Shown here one piece after another: positions 25,899 to 36,068 of a stretch of DNA of 64,000 bases. Origin of the DNA: Leptospira ognonensis (GTDB taxonomy: Bacteria > Spirochaetota > Leptospiria > Leptospirales > Leptospiraceae); the NCBI RefSeq assembly GCF_004770745.1, contig NZ_RQGD01000025.1, forward strand, positions 62,001 to 126,000. The letters are read 5' to 3'. How positions within the stretch are numbered: position 1 is the first letter of the stretch; each line of letters starts with the position of its first letter. Below the pieces are notes generated by a model that saw only the letters and a program-made list of their open reading frames with translations, did not search any database and had not been told where the DNA came from. A program made the position numbers and the translations under genes.

Positions 25899-27037
25899 AC
25901 ATACAAAGATTACTTTATCCAATTCATTGGTTTAGAAGAGAATTTATTCCGTTTCGAATTTTAGACCGTTATCTCTTCTTCGATTTTTTGAAGAATTTTC
26001 TTGGAACCCTAATCCTTCTGACATCGATGATCGTCATTTATGAGTTCACAAATAATATGAAGTATCTTGTGTCTTCGAAGGTAGACCAGCTGCATGTTTA
26101 TTTATATATACTTTACTCAGTTCCTGGAATGATCGTGCAGGTAGTCTCGCCTGCATTGATGTTTTCTGTATGTTTCGTTGTGGGTCAGTATAGCGTTAAC
26201 AAAGAACTTGTGGCAATTATGGTTGCTGGAGTTTCTTTTTTGAGAATCATCACACCCATTCTGTTTTTTGGTTTTTGCATATGGATTTTTATGTCTATTT
26301 TCTCACAATTTGTCGTAATCCCAGCAAATAAAAAAGCCCAAATTGAATACAGTTACATGATCAAGGGAGCGAATAAACTCGTAGATTTTGTCTATCAATT
26401 GCACATCAAGGGAAAGAATGGTTTCTATTACATTTACTGGATCGATGAGAAAGAAAACACAGTAAAAGGTGGATTTAACTATATCGATATCAGTTCTGAA
26501 GGTCTTCCAAATTTTGTAGTCGCTTCACAGAAAGCAAAGTTTACTCCTGAACCTCATCACTGGACTTTATATGATGCAGAAGAAATTAGATTTAACAAAG
26601 ATTTGGAAATTACGTCACGGGAAAAGTTTGTCGAGAGGGATTATCCTTTTCCTGAAGATATTAGTTATTTTTCAAAACCAACGAGAAACCCAGAACAAAT
26701 GAACTTTTTCGAATTGGCTGACGAAATTGAATCTCGCATCATCAAAGGTATCCCTTATAGAGATGTCATTGTACAAAGGCATGTAACGTTCGCTATGCCT
26801 TTAATGTCCTTTGTCGTCGTCGCACTGGGTGCGCTTGCAGGTGCCATCACCAAAAGATCTGCTGGTGTGGCTTCTTTAGGCTTGACCATCGCAGTTGTTT
26901 TGTTATATTATATTCTATACTCTACGATGAAAACACTTGCAGAAAACGGAGGTCTGCCAATTTGGTTTGGAATTTGGTTTACCCCCGTTTTATTTATTTC
27001 GGCAGCTTATATTTTGTATAAGCGGATGAATATTTAA
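25895..27037 (+). CDS. LptF/LptG family permease
   Basis: A 380-residue inner-membrane subunit of the LPS export ABC transporter family (YjgP/YjgQ). The N-terminal part has FRILDRYLFFDFLKNFLGT and three membrane helices, then a periplasmic beta-jellyroll region (about 150-270). The protein ends with three more helices containing FAMPLMSFVVVALGA, the usual second half. LptF and LptG cannot be told apart from one sequence, and the second paralogue is not in this window. The gene is translationally coupled to the phosphatase gene (ATGA), which is an unusual partner. Confidence 0.9.
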   Translation: MNIQRLLYPIHWFRREFIPFRILDRYLFFDFLKNFLGTLILLTSMIVIYEFTNNMKYLVSSKVDQLHVYLYILYSVPGMIVQVVSPALMFSVCFVVGQYSVNKELVAIMVAGVSFLRIITPILFFGFCIWIFMSIFSQFVVIPANKKAQIEYSYMIKGANKLVDFVYQLHIKGKNGFYYIYWIDEKENTVKGGFNYIDISSEGLPNFVVASQKAKFTPEPHHWTLYDAEEIRFNKDLEITSREKFVERDYPFPEDISYFSKPTRNPEQMNFFELADEIESRIIKGIPYRDVIVQRHVTFAMPLMSFVVVALGALAGAITKRSAGVASLGLTIAVVLLYYILYSTMKTLAENGGLPIWFGIWFTPVLFISAAYILYKRMNI

Positions 27038-27048
27038 TTTAGTTTTTG

Positions 27049-28491
27049 CTACTTTGTTAAAAAAATCCGTTTATATAAATCTGTTTGTAAAATCTGATTC
27101 GGATCGTATTTTTTTTTGTAAGCATAGAACTTTTTGAGATTCTCTTTTGGAAAGTAAGATTCCATGATTCGATTTCGGAGAGTTGAGTCTTTCGCAAAGT
27201 AAAATTTACCCTTATTGCGGAGGACCACTTCATCCATCGCATAACACAGTTCCCATAACTTCTGCTTGTTAGCTTTTGTAACCGGAAAGTCCATGGCCAT
27301 AGAAAATCCATCTAGAGAGTGGGTTAATAAAAAGGGATCAGGTTTGTGTTTTTTAAAGACAGAAAGATAATTTACGATTCCTGCCTTTTGGCCAAGTGTA
27401 AAGATTTCTTTCATTGCTTCTTTTGCGGTATCTTTTGGAAGAAATACTTGGTATTGGATCATCGAACCCGGTTTATAGATAAATTTCCAATTCGGTACAT
27501 AATCCAAAAGGAAGGCGTATTCGGCATGTCCCTGATAATAGTCCTTATGGTTCACCAAAATGCTGGCAACATATTTAGCGAAATTGATGAGCCTCATTCC
27601 TAGATTGAAACTAAATGGTTTCATCAAGATCCACATCCACTTCTTAGGTATGATGTAAAAAAGCATCGAGGGAAGGTGTTGCCTTTCCAATTTGCAATTT
27701 TGAGGATAATCTGGATCTTCACCTTCTTTCAGGTTCACTGCCTTATGAATCTGACCTCTTCCCATTGACTTACCCGATGCGAAGGCATCGATCCAGCCAA
27801 CAAGATAGTCCGAAGTTTTATAGTTTTCTTCAAAGTAAGTAAAAAGCTCGTCAAAATTTTTGACGACAACGGGAGAGATTCGCATTTTGCCAGCATAAAT
27901 CTTTTTCATTTTGATTTGAACAGTTAAAAAGCAGCCTAACATCCCGAATCCGGAGATTGCAGAGTAAAATAACTCCGAATTTATTTTTGGTGAACATTTT
28001 AGAATATCGCCTTTCGCAGTAAGAAAGGTAAATTCTTTGATGTGTTCCCCTATGGTACCCACTTGGAAATTATTTTTTCCATGGATGTTCATAGAGAGTG
28101 CCCCACCTAATGTCGGTAGCATGGTGCCGGAAACTACAGGTGGCCAGTATCCTTTTTCGATACCTGTTTGCCAAAGGTCTCTAATTCGTGCACCTGATTG
28201 CACTGTCATGATACCAGTGGCTAAATCAAAATTTAAAACTTGATTAAAATCGGATAAATCTAATACAATTCCTTCGCTGTTAGTTGCAGCATCGCCGTAA
28301 CTACACCCACCACCTCGGAGTGCGATTTTTGTTTTTGTAGTGTTTGCCCATAGAAAAATGTCCTGAATTTCTTTTTCGGTCTTCGGGCGAAGGACGGGAC
28401 TATGAGAAAATGAATTCATCCCCCAAGCTTCGACTTTTTCTGGCTTTGGTAGAACTATATTTGGAGTTGTTATTTTTTTCTTTGCGACCAT
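27049..28491 (-). CDS. FAD-linked oxidase, DprE1-like
   Basis: A 480-residue VAO-type flavoprotein. The FAD domain has [23 protein letters not shown] and [20 protein letters not shown], the last being close to the DprE1 signature around its HGKNH motif. DprE1 oxidises the 2'-OH of decaprenylphosphoryl-ribose, and an SDR (DprE2) reduces the product to the arabinose epimer. The gene begins two bases after an SDR gene of the right type, which makes an epimerase pair likely. An aldonolactone oxidase role is the alternative. The substrate in this organism is unknown; a polyprenyl-phosphate sugar is inferred. Confidence 0.82.
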   Translation of the reverse strand: MVAKKKITTPNIVLPKPEKVEAWGMNSFSHSPVLRPKTEKEIQDIFLWANTTKTKIALRGGGCSYGDAATNSEGIVLDLSDFNQVLNFDLATGIMTVQSGARIRDLWQTGIEKGYWPPVVSGTMLPTLGGALSMNIHGKNNFQVGTIGEHIKEFTFLTAKGDILKCSPKINSELFYSAISGFGMLGCFLTVQIKMKKIYAGKMRISPVVVKNFDELFTYFEENYKTSDYLVGWIDAFASGKSMGRGQIHKAVNLKEGEDPDYPQNCKLERQHLPSMLFYIIPKKWMWILMKPFSFNLGMRLINFAKYVASILVNHKDYYQGHAEYAFLLDYVPNWKFIYKPGSMIQYQVFLPKDTAKEAMKEIFTLGQKAGIVNYLSVFKKHKPDPFLLTHSLDGFSMAMDFPVTKANKQKLWELCYAMDEVVLRNKGKFYFAKDSTLRNRIMESYFPKENLKKFYAYKKKYDPNQILQTDLYKRIFLTK

Positions 28492-28493
28492 TG

Positions 28494-29243
28494 CTATATA
28501 CTCATTTTCTTAAAGATAAAATTAGGAATATTCCGAATGATGAAACCTACGAGTGCCCAAATTCCTGGTACGAAAGCCTCATCTTTACCTGATTCTACGA
28601 TTTTTATGATTCGATCGGCGGCATCTTCTGCTGAGATTACTTTCAGCAATCCTTTCTCAGGCAGGACCAGACCACTTACCATCTCTGTCCGAATGAATCC
28701 AGGTTTAATTGTTGTTACTTGGACACCAACTTCCGAGAGACGATTTCTGAGCGCTTCGAGGTAAGTATTTAAGGCAGCCTTGGAGGTGTTGTAGACAGGA
28801 TTTCCTTTTCTACCTCGTTCGCCTGCGATCGAGGAGATTCCGATGATTTTTCCATGCTTTTGGTTGGTAAAATGTGAAGCTGCTAAATTCAAAATGGAAA
28901 TAGCTCCTAAAACGTTTACATTCATCATCGCATGGTCTTTAGTTGTATTGTATTCTATTTTGCCAACTTCAGGCATTACACCCGAGGCATAGTAAATCTC
29001 ATCGAGTCCTCCCAAGGTCTTCAAGGCTTTTGTGAACACCTTGTCTGCGGACTTGAAATCAGTCACATCATAGGCTAGAGCGAAAGCCCGCGGACTTTCT
29101 GCCTTGTTCCAGAGAGATATGATCTGATTCATTTCTCTCTCTCTTCTTGCCATAAGCAATACTTTTGAACCTTTCTTCCATTCAGCCTCTGCGATTGCTT
29201 TTCCGATCCCACTAGAGGCGCCAACGACGATTATTTTTTTCAT
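28494..29243 (-). CDS. Short-chain dehydrogenase, DprE2-like
   Basis: A 249-residue classical SDR. The NAD(P) site is [11 protein letters not shown], the catalytic Ser is in [10 protein letters not shown], and YxxxK appears as YNTSK ([11 protein letters not shown]). [15 protein letters not shown] resembles the DprE2 group. A hydrophobic C-terminal segment ([17 protein letters not shown]) suggests membrane contact, as in DprE2-type and membrane-associated SDRs. It is the first gene of a pair with the DprE1-like oxidase, two bases apart. The shared function, epimerisation of a lipid-linked sugar, is inferred. Confidence 0.83.
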   Translation of the reverse strand: MKKIIVVGASSGIGKAIAEAEWKKGSKVLLMARREREMNQIISLWNKAESPRAFALAYDVTDFKSADKVFTKALKTLGGLDEIYYASGVMPEVGKIEYNTTKDHAMMNVNVLGAISILNLAASHFTNQKHGKIIGISSIAGERGRKGNPVYNTSKAALNTYLEALRNRLSEVGVQVTTIKPGFIRTEMVSGLVLPEKGLLKVISAEDAADRIIKIVESGKDEAFVPGIWALVGFIIRNIPNFIFKKMSI

Positions 29244-29298
29244 CTTGTTTCCTATTTTTTGGTTTTATGGAATCTGGCAAGTTCATTCAATAGGGGAA

Positions 29299-29799
29299 GT
29301 GTCCAATTCCACACGAATCTTAGTCGATGGGATGAATTTAATCTATAAATTCCCAGATTTGACCTCTTTTCTTGTAGATTCTCAATTAGAAGAGGCACGC
29401 CAAGGTCTTTTATCCTATTTATGGCAGTATTACAAGGAAAAGAAAATGTCGGAAGTTTTGGTTTTCTTTGATGGGAAAAAATTATCGGATGCTGATTGTT
29501 ATTCGGAAGTGTATGAAAGTATGTCCGTCCATTATAGCCATGCTAAAAAGGCCGATGATTTGATCATTGGATATTTGACTCAGACACCGATACCTTCTCA
29601 GTGTTTGGTGATTACTTCAGATAAGGAAATCGTAAATTTTGCTCGTAAGGTCAGAGCAAAACGAAAAACGTCGGAAGATTTTTATACGGAGTGGGTTTCC
29701 TACTTTCAAGCTAAAGAAGACGCAGAATTAAATCAAATAAAGGAGGGTTTAACTGAAATGCCAGAACAAGATTATTGGGCAAAACAGTTTTTAACCTAA
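29299..29799 (+). CDS. YacP-like NYN/PIN-domain protein
   Basis: The protein is a NYN/PIN-like nuclease-fold domain of the YacP (DUF901) group. It opens with RILVDGMNLIYKFP and has LVFFDGKKL, KKADDLIIGYL and VITSDKEIVNFARK, giving the conserved acidic residues of the fold. By family, it may cleave or bind RNA. The C-terminal 30 residues are polar. The start is uncertain: GTG 29299 is used, although its AGGGGA site is very close, while TTG 29245 would add about 18 residues without family similarity. It is divergent from the SDR gene and seven bases upstream of the MBOAT gene. Confidence 0.78.
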   Translation: MSNSTRILVDGMNLIYKFPDLTSFLVDSQLEEARQGLLSYLWQYYKEKKMSEVLVFFDGKKLSDADCYSEVYESMSVHYSHAKKADDLIIGYLTQTPIPSQCLVITSDKEIVNFARKVRAKRKTSEDFYTEWVSYFQAKEDAELNQIKEGLTEMPEQDYWAKQFLT

Positions 29800-29805
29800 A
29801 TCAAT

Positions 29806-31284
29806 ATGCTTTTCAATTCCATTCCATTTCTTGTTTTTTTTTCCATTGTATACCTCTTTTATTGGGGGATACCAAAAGGTTATAGAAAAAACTTTTTACT
29901 ATTAGCTGGCATTTCTTTTTATGCTTACTTTTCGATTTCACTTACTTTTCATTTTTTATCTGTCATTGCGATAAATTATTTCCTGTATCGAAAAATTAAA
30001 GATAACCCGACGAAGTTTATGATCAGCGTTACGGTGACGTTGAATCTTTTAAACCTAGGTGTGTTTAAATATTTTTATTTTTTTAACCGAGTTCTAGCTG
30101 ACATCACCGGCTATCCTTTCTTTCAAAATATTCCAAATTTTGTACACATTGTACTTCCTTTGGCAGTCAGTTTTTATTCTTTTCAGGTCATCGCGGCAGC
30201 CATTGATACTTATAGAGACGCTTCCAAACCAATTGTAACCATTCGGGATTATTTTCTTTTCGTAGCATTTTTTCCGGTGCTGATCGCAGGGCCCATCATG
30301 CGGTTCGAAAACTTTCTTCCAAACTTAGAAAAACTAGATCCTGATAAAGATAAAATGTACAGGGCTTCCTACCTATTGATGCTTGGGCTCATTAAGAAGG
30401 TGTTAGTTGCTGATCCTATGTCGATTACCATCAGTCCTATTTTTTCAAACCCGTCAAATTATGATTCCTTCTCTTTAGTAATGGCAGGTATCTGTTATTC
30501 GATCCAAGTATACTGCGATTTTTCCGGGCTTACAGACATGGCTCGATCGATTGCTTTGTACCTTGGTTTTGAAATTCCTGAAAATTTTACGGGACCATTT
30601 TTTTCTACATCTGGCCGCGAACTATGGAGAAGGTGGCATATCACTTTGTCTTTTTGGTTGAGAGACTATATCTATTTTCCTCTCGGTGGCTCAAGGCTCG
30701 GAGAAGCTCGTACCTATTTTAATTTAATCGTGATCATGACATTGGGAGGATTCTGGCATGGTGCAGACTATACTTTTATCTGCTGGGGATTTTATTGGGG
30801 TGTGATCCTTGCTGGTGAAAGATTTTTAGAAGATGGATTAGGATGGAAGCTAACTCCTACAAAAAGTCTTCCTCTGATCGTCTTAAAAGCCTTTATAGTA
30901 TTTTTCCTTTTTTCCATTAGCGGTTTGATGTTTAGGTCAAACAATGCAACTTCCATGGTTGATTTATTTATTGGAATCTTTACACATTTCCCGCACACAT
31001 TGGAACATTTCCTGCAAAGTCAGAATAATGAGTGGTTAATCTCAGCTACCACTCTGATTTCGAAAGACTCTCTGTTTTCATTTTCTAACATTGAAAATTT
31101 AGAACGAGTCTCGTATATGTCTGTAGCTTTATTTTTATTTCATCACTTCCAATACTTTCCTGAATACTGGGCAAAGTTTAGGAAATATGATGCCTATATA
31201 GCACCAGTATGCGGCGTGATTACAATCTTTTTGCTCGCTACACTTTCACAAGATGGAGGAGATTTTATCTATTATAAATTTTAG
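29806..31284 (+). CDS. MBOAT acyltransferase (AlgI-like)
   Basis: A 492-residue membrane-bound O-acyltransferase with about ten membrane helices. The family marks are RRWHITLSFWLRDYIYFPLGG and the catalytic His in GGFWHGADYTF. By family, such proteins move acetyl groups across the membrane and attach them to polysaccharides such as alginate or LPS, together with a partner of the AlgJ/DltD/SGNH type. The next gene, 15 bases away, encodes a DUF1574 protein that probably fills this role. The acceptor glycan is unknown. Confidence 0.93.
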   Translation: MLFNSIPFLVFFSIVYLFYWGIPKGYRKNFLLLAGISFYAYFSISLTFHFLSVIAINYFLYRKIKDNPTKFMISVTVTLNLLNLGVFKYFYFFNRVLADITGYPFFQNIPNFVHIVLPLAVSFYSFQVIAAAIDTYRDASKPIVTIRDYFLFVAFFPVLIAGPIMRFENFLPNLEKLDPDKDKMYRASYLLMLGLIKKVLVADPMSITISPIFSNPSNYDSFSLVMAGICYSIQVYCDFSGLTDMARSIALYLGFEIPENFTGPFFSTSGRELWRRWHITLSFWLRDYIYFPLGGSRLGEARTYFNLIVIMTLGGFWHGADYTFICWGFYWGVILAGERFLEDGLGWKLTPTKSLPLIVLKAFIVFFLFSISGLMFRSNNATSMVDLFIGIFTHFPHTLEHFLQSQNNEWLISATTLISKDSLFSFSNIENLERVSYMSVALFLFHHFQYFPEYWAKFRKYDAYIAPVCGVITIFLLATLSQDGGDFIYYKF

Positions 31285-31298
31285 ATAAACCGATAAAT

Positions 31299-32384
31299 AT
31301 GGATTTAATCAAACATCGTTTTTTACTTTTACCTCTTCTTGTCATCTTGATCACCTTTGGTCTTGACAAGTTACTTTTAATAGAAAATGTACATACGTAT
31401 TTTTCGAAATCATTATCGGATATAAATTATATTCAGAAAAATCAGCTTTTTCTAGATCTGAAATCCTATCTCTCCACCCCGAATCGGAAAAAGGTAATTG
31501 TTTACTTTGGGAACTCGAGAGCACTTCTCTTTGATACAGATTATATCGAAAAAAAATATCCTGGTTGGACGATGTTTAATTTTTCCGTTCCAGGAGGAAA
31601 ATCCGATTATACTTTACAGTGGATGGAAAAATTTGAAACAGAACATGTTAAACCTGATGCATTTTTATTTGATCATTCCGTAGAATTGTACAATGAAACC
31701 GCAACTTTAAAAGTAGATGAGACACTGACCAATGGTCTGGATGTTAGTTTTGTACTCAGGCATTTTGATTTATTTACAATGGATGAGATATCTACCCTTA
31801 TCGCCAAACGTATGTTTCGAAGTTATCAGTATCGCCCGAAGCTAGAAGTGATCCTTGGACGTGCAAAACAAAAAGAAAAATTTCTATATTCTTACAGAGA
31901 GCTTCGGAGTAGTCTACTTTCCAGACTCAATGCAAATAGAGGTTCTGCGATGACGCCAGGAACTCATCAGGCGGTTTTGCCCGAGGAGTTGTTAAAAAAA
32001 TCTTCACGTGGGGATTTCCAATCGTATCTTGTGCCATTTAAATTTTCTGAAAACACGCTTACTTTTTTGGATAAATCCATTCAAATTGCAAAGATTTTAA
32101 ATGTTCCATCCGCCACAATCTGGGTCAGATTGTCTCTTCCGTACATGGAGCATATCAGAGAAGATCTGGTAAAAATAAATGATTCGCGCAATGGGACAGT
32201 CTATGATGCTTGGATCCCGCGAATCTTAGAGTATCAAAAGAATACCGATGTGCCGTTTTGGAATATGAATGATGATCCCCATTATAGTTGTAATGAATTT
32301 AGTGATGCGGGGCATATGTCCCCATCATGTTACAAAGATTATACGGATTTTATTATGAAGAGAGTTCTTCTGCTCAATCCTTAG
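31299..32384 (+). CDS. DUF1574 SGNH-like envelope protein, MBOAT partner
   Basis: A 361-residue protein with an N-terminal membrane anchor (about 8-28) and an exported domain. It contains the SGNH-hydrolase-like segment YFGNSRALLF and a late SDAGHMSPSCY segment that may supply the catalytic Asp/His. DUF1574 proteins are expanded in Leptospira and commonly follow MBOAT genes. I infer that this protein hands the acyl group to the final acceptor. The last bases overlap the convergent secreted-protein gene by 11 bases. Activity is not established. Confidence 0.8.
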   Translation: MDLIKHRFLLLPLLVILITFGLDKLLLIENVHTYFSKSLSDINYIQKNQLFLDLKSYLSTPNRKKVIVYFGNSRALLFDTDYIEKKYPGWTMFNFSVPGGKSDYTLQWMEKFETEHVKPDAFLFDHSVELYNETATLKVDETLTNGLDVSFVLRHFDLFTMDEISTLIAKRMFRSYQYRPKLEVILGRAKQKEKFLYSYRELRSSLLSRLNANRGSAMTPGTHQAVLPEELLKKSSRGDFQSYLVPFKFSENTLTFLDKSIQIAKILNVPSATIWVRLSLPYMEHIREDLVKINDSRNGTVYDAWIPRILEYQKNTDVPFWNMNDDPHYSCNEFSDAGHMSPSCYKDYTDFIMKRVLLLNP

Positions 32385-32985
32385 TGATCGGTGTTCTAAA
32401 AAATTCGACACGATTTTGAGTATCTATTGGCGATAGTTTTTCAGTGTCCGTGGGACTTACCTTTTGAGCAGGATTTTGCATCACTGGTTTTGTACTATTT
32501 TCTTTATCCACGGAATAACCATAGTAAAACCCGTGTACGACTTCCACGACCGCGATGGCTCCGGTAGAAGAGAGATTGCGGATTTCAACGACAACGTCTT
32601 CAGGCGGCGCTAGGATTTCGAATACCCATTGGTTTTCTCCGACAATCTTTTCGCGCCTTAAAATCTGGGCAGAATCATCCGGTCCCTCACCGTTATACAC
32701 TGTTAGTTGCCATTCGCGCAAGGTTCCGTCGCCAGCAATGCCGATACCAATGGATTGAGGTTGGGATTCGGTAGCTCGTAGGTCAAATCGTATGGTTTCC
32801 CCTTTTGTAACGGCACCATACAATCGTTTCTTGGATAGATTCGGATAGAGAGCTAAATCTTGAATTCTAGCAGTTACTTCTTTGACATTGAAGTTGAGTA
32901 GAGAGCCAGTGCCACCCTGGCCAAACAATGTATAAGATGCGATCAATAGGAAAGGTAGCAAGGTTCTAGAAATTCGTTTCATCAT
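32374..32985 (-). CDS. Exported protein of unknown function
   Basis: A 203-residue protein with a cleavable signal peptide (hydrophobic 7-20, likely cut near LFGQG) and a beta-rich body without recognised domain. The C-terminal 45 residues are low-complexity (repeated SPTDTEK and SPIDTQN). It lies 47 bases after the 372-residue gene and is probably the last gene of the adenylate-cyclase/FecR operon. Start is one of two adjacent ATG codons. Confidence 0.78.
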   Translation of the reverse strand: MMKRISRTLLPFLLIASYTLFGQGGTGSLLNFNVKEVTARIQDLALYPNLSKKRLYGAVTKGETIRFDLRATESQPQSIGIGIAGDGTLREWQLTVYNGEGPDDSAQILRREKIVGENQWVFEILAPPEDVVVEIRNLSSTGAIAVVEVVHGFYYGYSVDKENSTKPVMQNPAQKVSPTDTEKLSPIDTQNRVEFFRTPITKD

Positions 32986-33032
32986 AATATCGGACTCTCT
33001 GAATTCTCTCAGAACCTTCTGGTTATTTCAAT

Positions 33033-34151
33033 TTATTCTACGCAAGAATTGATTTTTTTTACTGATTTTCCCAGAAAATCGATCTCTTCTGGGTCGAGGG
33101 AACCTCGTTGTTTCAAATAAAAATCGTTCATTCTCTCTTTTGCTGCTCGGAACACGGGCTTACATCGATTTTCAAAATAAACATAACCATTCATGCGGTC
33201 TTGCTGGTTTTCGCTGATGAGCTTGTAAAAAGCGAATATGTCTTTACTATCTTTTGATTTGGAATTTAGGGTTACGTAGGTTTGAAAGCATTCGGAGAGT
33301 GCAGGTTGTGGGACAGTGGAAGCCGGGCAGTTTTTGGCTTTGTTTTCTGCAAGATATGCCATAAGTTGCGCAAAGCTATACGTATGTAAGCCTATCCCGC
33401 GCGGAACTTCGATGGGCGTAGCCACTACTGTTTTTGGTTTTTCCGGTTCCCTCTCTATACTTAGGAACTTAGGGATCTTTTGAGGTTTTTGATATGGATT
33501 GATGATCGTTAAATCATACTCGCCTGGATGTGCACCAGTGGTATCGACCTTAACATCGATACGTTTCTCATTATAAAAATTTTTACTAAGAATCGGTAGT
33601 TGTTTTTTCTCTTGAGAGATTTCGACCTCAGTGACATCTAAAAAATGTTCTCCATCGATCTCAATGAGAGAGACCTTGGACTTCTTTTTCCCTTTGCTGA
33701 CTGGCGGCCCATGGATCGGTTTTCCATCCTCACCAACCTCGACAGGACCTCCGGTTAGCGCATCCACCAATTCATCCACTTCTTCTTCTGAATCGACAGA
33801 TTTGATTTTAATTGTAGGTTTGTCTTTGTAAAAATCTACTTTTGGAACCGCAGATAAAAGAACTTCCATCTCTTGCCAGGGTGACCATATAACTGGCTTC
33901 TTAAAAAGGTTGAGAGGTGCCGTACGAACCGTATAATCACCGATATTTAGTTCTTGGACAGAATAAAAGTTTTTTTCAATTTTTCTATCAATGATGATAT
34001 TCCCTTTTTTATCTTTGATTTGGATTTGATAGCCAGATGCATCGACAATCGGTTTCCATGCGATAAATTTTAATGGATCCGACGCATGCATCGGGGAAAA
34101 TAATGAGAATAAAAAGCTAATGAGTATTAAATATCTTTTTTGCTTTTTCAT
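33033..34151 (-). CDS. Exported protein with an Fn3-like module
   Basis: A 372-residue exported protein with a signal peptide (about 1-23). The N-terminal module (about 28-95) has the pattern FIAWKPIVDASGYQIQI, matching the tryptophan-to-tyrosine spacing of the four modules in the neighbouring FecR protein. A low-complexity Pro/Lys/Glu linker (about 115-155) and a beta-rich middle (about 155-230, LIEIDGEHFLDVTEV) follow. The helical end has four cysteines. The gene starts two bases after the FecR-type gene, so both products probably act together in the periplasm or at the surface. No catalytic motif is present. Confidence 0.78.
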   Translation of the reverse strand: MKKQKRYLILISFLFSLFSPMHASDPLKFIAWKPIVDASGYQIQIKDKKGNIIIDRKIEKNFYSVQELNIGDYTVRTAPLNLFKKPVIWSPWQEMEVLLSAVPKVDFYKDKPTIKIKSVDSEEEVDELVDALTGGPVEVGEDGKPIHGPPVSKGKKKSKVSLIEIDGEHFLDVTEVEISQEKKQLPILSKNFYNEKRIDVKVDTTGAHPGEYDLTIINPYQKPQKIPKFLSIEREPEKPKTVVATPIEVPRGIGLHTYSFAQLMAYLAENKAKNCPASTVPQPALSECFQTYVTLNSKSKDSKDIFAFYKLISENQQDRMNGYVYFENRCKPVFRAAKERMNDFYLKQRGSLDPEEIDFLGKSVKKINSCVE

Positions 34152-34153
34152 TT

Positions 34154-36058
34154 TTATTTCCCTTCCTTATAAAGTCTCTTAGGTGATATAAATTGTATGT
34201 CGGAAGACTTCAAAGTCTTTAATTGATCTAATGTGATGATGAAATTTCCTTTTCGAGACTGTGTTGCCTCACCATCACGATACTCAATCAGCTCCCATGA
34301 GAAAGGACCTTCATCTAACAATGATAAATCTTTAATTGTAACGGGAGAAGTTTTCGATTGTGATCTAAAAACCGCTGTCCGTTTTGCGCCTTCAACTTGG
34401 TAGAGAACAAATTCAAATTTGTCTGCGCCAGGGCCAGCTTTCCAAGTAAATACTATGCTTTGTTTTCCTTTCATCTCTACGACTGTATTGAAGGGCGAAA
34501 TGAGTTCTAGTGGAGGTGGTTTAGGCTTATCATCTTTTTTAATTTCTTCAGGCTTAGGGATCTCGTCAGGAGTTTTCTTATCTACGATCGTGAAACGAGA
34601 AACAGGTGAGACCTCTCCCTCTTTTCCATTTTCAGCAATCCCTCTGATTCTGGCATAAAATACCCCTTGGCCGTATTCTTTCCAATTCGGTGTGAAAAAA
34701 TTGGATACACTTTCTTTTGAAAGTAGAGTGGATGCAAATTTTGGATCTTTGGAAAGCTCGACTTTGTATTTTACGAGTTCTGGGTTCCCTTCCCAAATCA
34801 TGATGGCTTGACCCTTTTGAATTTCTTCTAAAGTGATTTCAATTCCATTCGAAGGTCGTATCAGATGAGGGGCAGGATAGGATTCATTTTTTTTAATTTT
34901 GAAATGATTAGGTCCTACCTTCTTATCGGGCGAACCCGGAAAAGAGGAATGAGCTGTGATTCTCCAATGGTATTCTCCAGCGGCAAGGTCATCAAAAGAT
35001 AAGGTGTTGGCCTCGGTTTCAAGACTTTTTACTAAATGAGTAAATTGAGCGGTGTCTGAAAGCTCAAATTTATAAGCACGGGCCGTGGTAATTTTCGACC
35101 AGCTAAAGTTTATGAGAGGAGGTTCCGTAACATAACTAAATTCAGTCTGATTACTTGGTGTATCGAGACGAAGTGGCTCGTCTTTTGCGACAAAAAATTT
35201 ACCCACATCACTGGATTCCCATTTTTCAGTTTTTGGATCCTTTACTTTTACTCTCCAATAATAGGTTCCTTCTTTAAATCCAGTTTTATAATTATTCCCA
35301 CTTACTTGCTGTTTAATGAGCTGCAGTTTAAACAAAGGGGACCTAGATACCTCTAATTGCGATTCCGTGTAACCAGCATCTGGCTGCCAGTTAAATGATA
35401 CAGGGGCGTCGTGTCCTTCAACACTTAAGTATAACTGTTGCGAAGAAGGGAGCGCCAATTTAACCGGAATTTTTTTGACTGTGACTTCCGCGCCTTCGAC
35501 CAAATCAGCTTTTTTTCCACTTTCAACTTCGATTTGTTTACCGTTATGCGTAATTTTTGAAGACCCATTTTCGACAAAAAGGCTGAGATCCTTCTTTGCT
35601 TCTTTCTCGATTTTGAGATTTCCGCTTCCAACATCAATCTCACTTCCTTGGGATTTGATTACAAGATTAGAATCTTTGGAGGTACCGTTCTTGACTTGCA
35701 TGGAACCTTGTGAAAATTCTAAACTAGGCTTATCACCTGACAAATCCAAGTTGAACATAGAATTTTCATCAATGTTAATTTCCGTTCCGTCTTTAAGGCG
35801 AATGATGGCATCTGAGAAGGCTTCTGAGCGAATGGTATCTTTATTCGTTAGGGGACTATTGTTTTCTAAAGTTTCCCAAACGACCTGATCTTCCAACTTT
35901 CTCTGTACGATGTTATTTTTAAAATGAATGGTTCCTATAATTTCTCTATCACCAATATCGATTTTTTTATTTATATCGATATAAAAGAGTGAAGTGAACC
36001 CAACAGCTATTAGAAGCAATAAAATTAAAACACGGTAATCGGCTTTGTCTAGTTTCAT
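34154..36058 (-). CDS. FecR-domain protein with four Fn3-like repeats
   Basis: A 634-residue membrane-anchored protein. A membrane helix (about 9-27) leads to a FecR-type domain (about 50-195) with DAIIRLKDGTEINIDENS and SLEFSQGSMQV. Four repeats follow at about 205-290, 297-389, 397-492 and 517-610, each with an F-x-W strand, an LE(V/L)S turn and a YYWR/YHWR-like ending, resembling fibronectin III. FecR proteins usually sense outer-membrane events or organise envelope proteins; no sigma factor lies nearby. The gene sits between the adenylate cyclase (10 bases away) and an Fn3-like exported protein (2 bases away). Confidence 0.85.
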   Translation of the reverse strand: MKLDKADYRVLILLLLIAVGFTSLFYIDINKKIDIGDREIIGTIHFKNNIVQRKLEDQVVWETLENNSPLTNKDTIRSEAFSDAIIRLKDGTEINIDENSMFNLDLSGDKPSLEFSQGSMQVKNGTSKDSNLVIKSQGSEIDVGSGNLKIEKEAKKDLSLFVENGSSKITHNGKQIEVESGKKADLVEGAEVTVKKIPVKLALPSSQQLYLSVEGHDAPVSFNWQPDAGYTESQLEVSRSPLFKLQLIKQQVSGNNYKTGFKEGTYYWRVKVKDPKTEKWESSDVGKFFVAKDEPLRLDTPSNQTEFSYVTEPPLINFSWSKITTARAYKFELSDTAQFTHLVKSLETEANTLSFDDLAAGEYHWRITAHSSFPGSPDKKVGPNHFKIKKNESYPAPHLIRPSNGIEITLEEIQKGQAIMIWEGNPELVKYKVELSKDPKFASTLLSKESVSNFFTPNWKEYGQGVFYARIRGIAENGKEGEVSPVSRFTIVDKKTPDEIPKPEEIKKDDKPKPPPLELISPFNTVVEMKGKQSIVFTWKAGPGADKFEFVLYQVEGAKRTAVFRSQSKTSPVTIKDLSLLDEGPFSWELIEYRDGEATQSRKGNFIITLDQLKTLKSSDIQFISPKRLYKEGK

Positions 36059-36068
36059 ATTCGATCGA

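Noticed and set aside
35475..35888. 137-residue plus-strand frame inside the FecR-type gene
   Set aside because: Antisense shadow with no recognised features.
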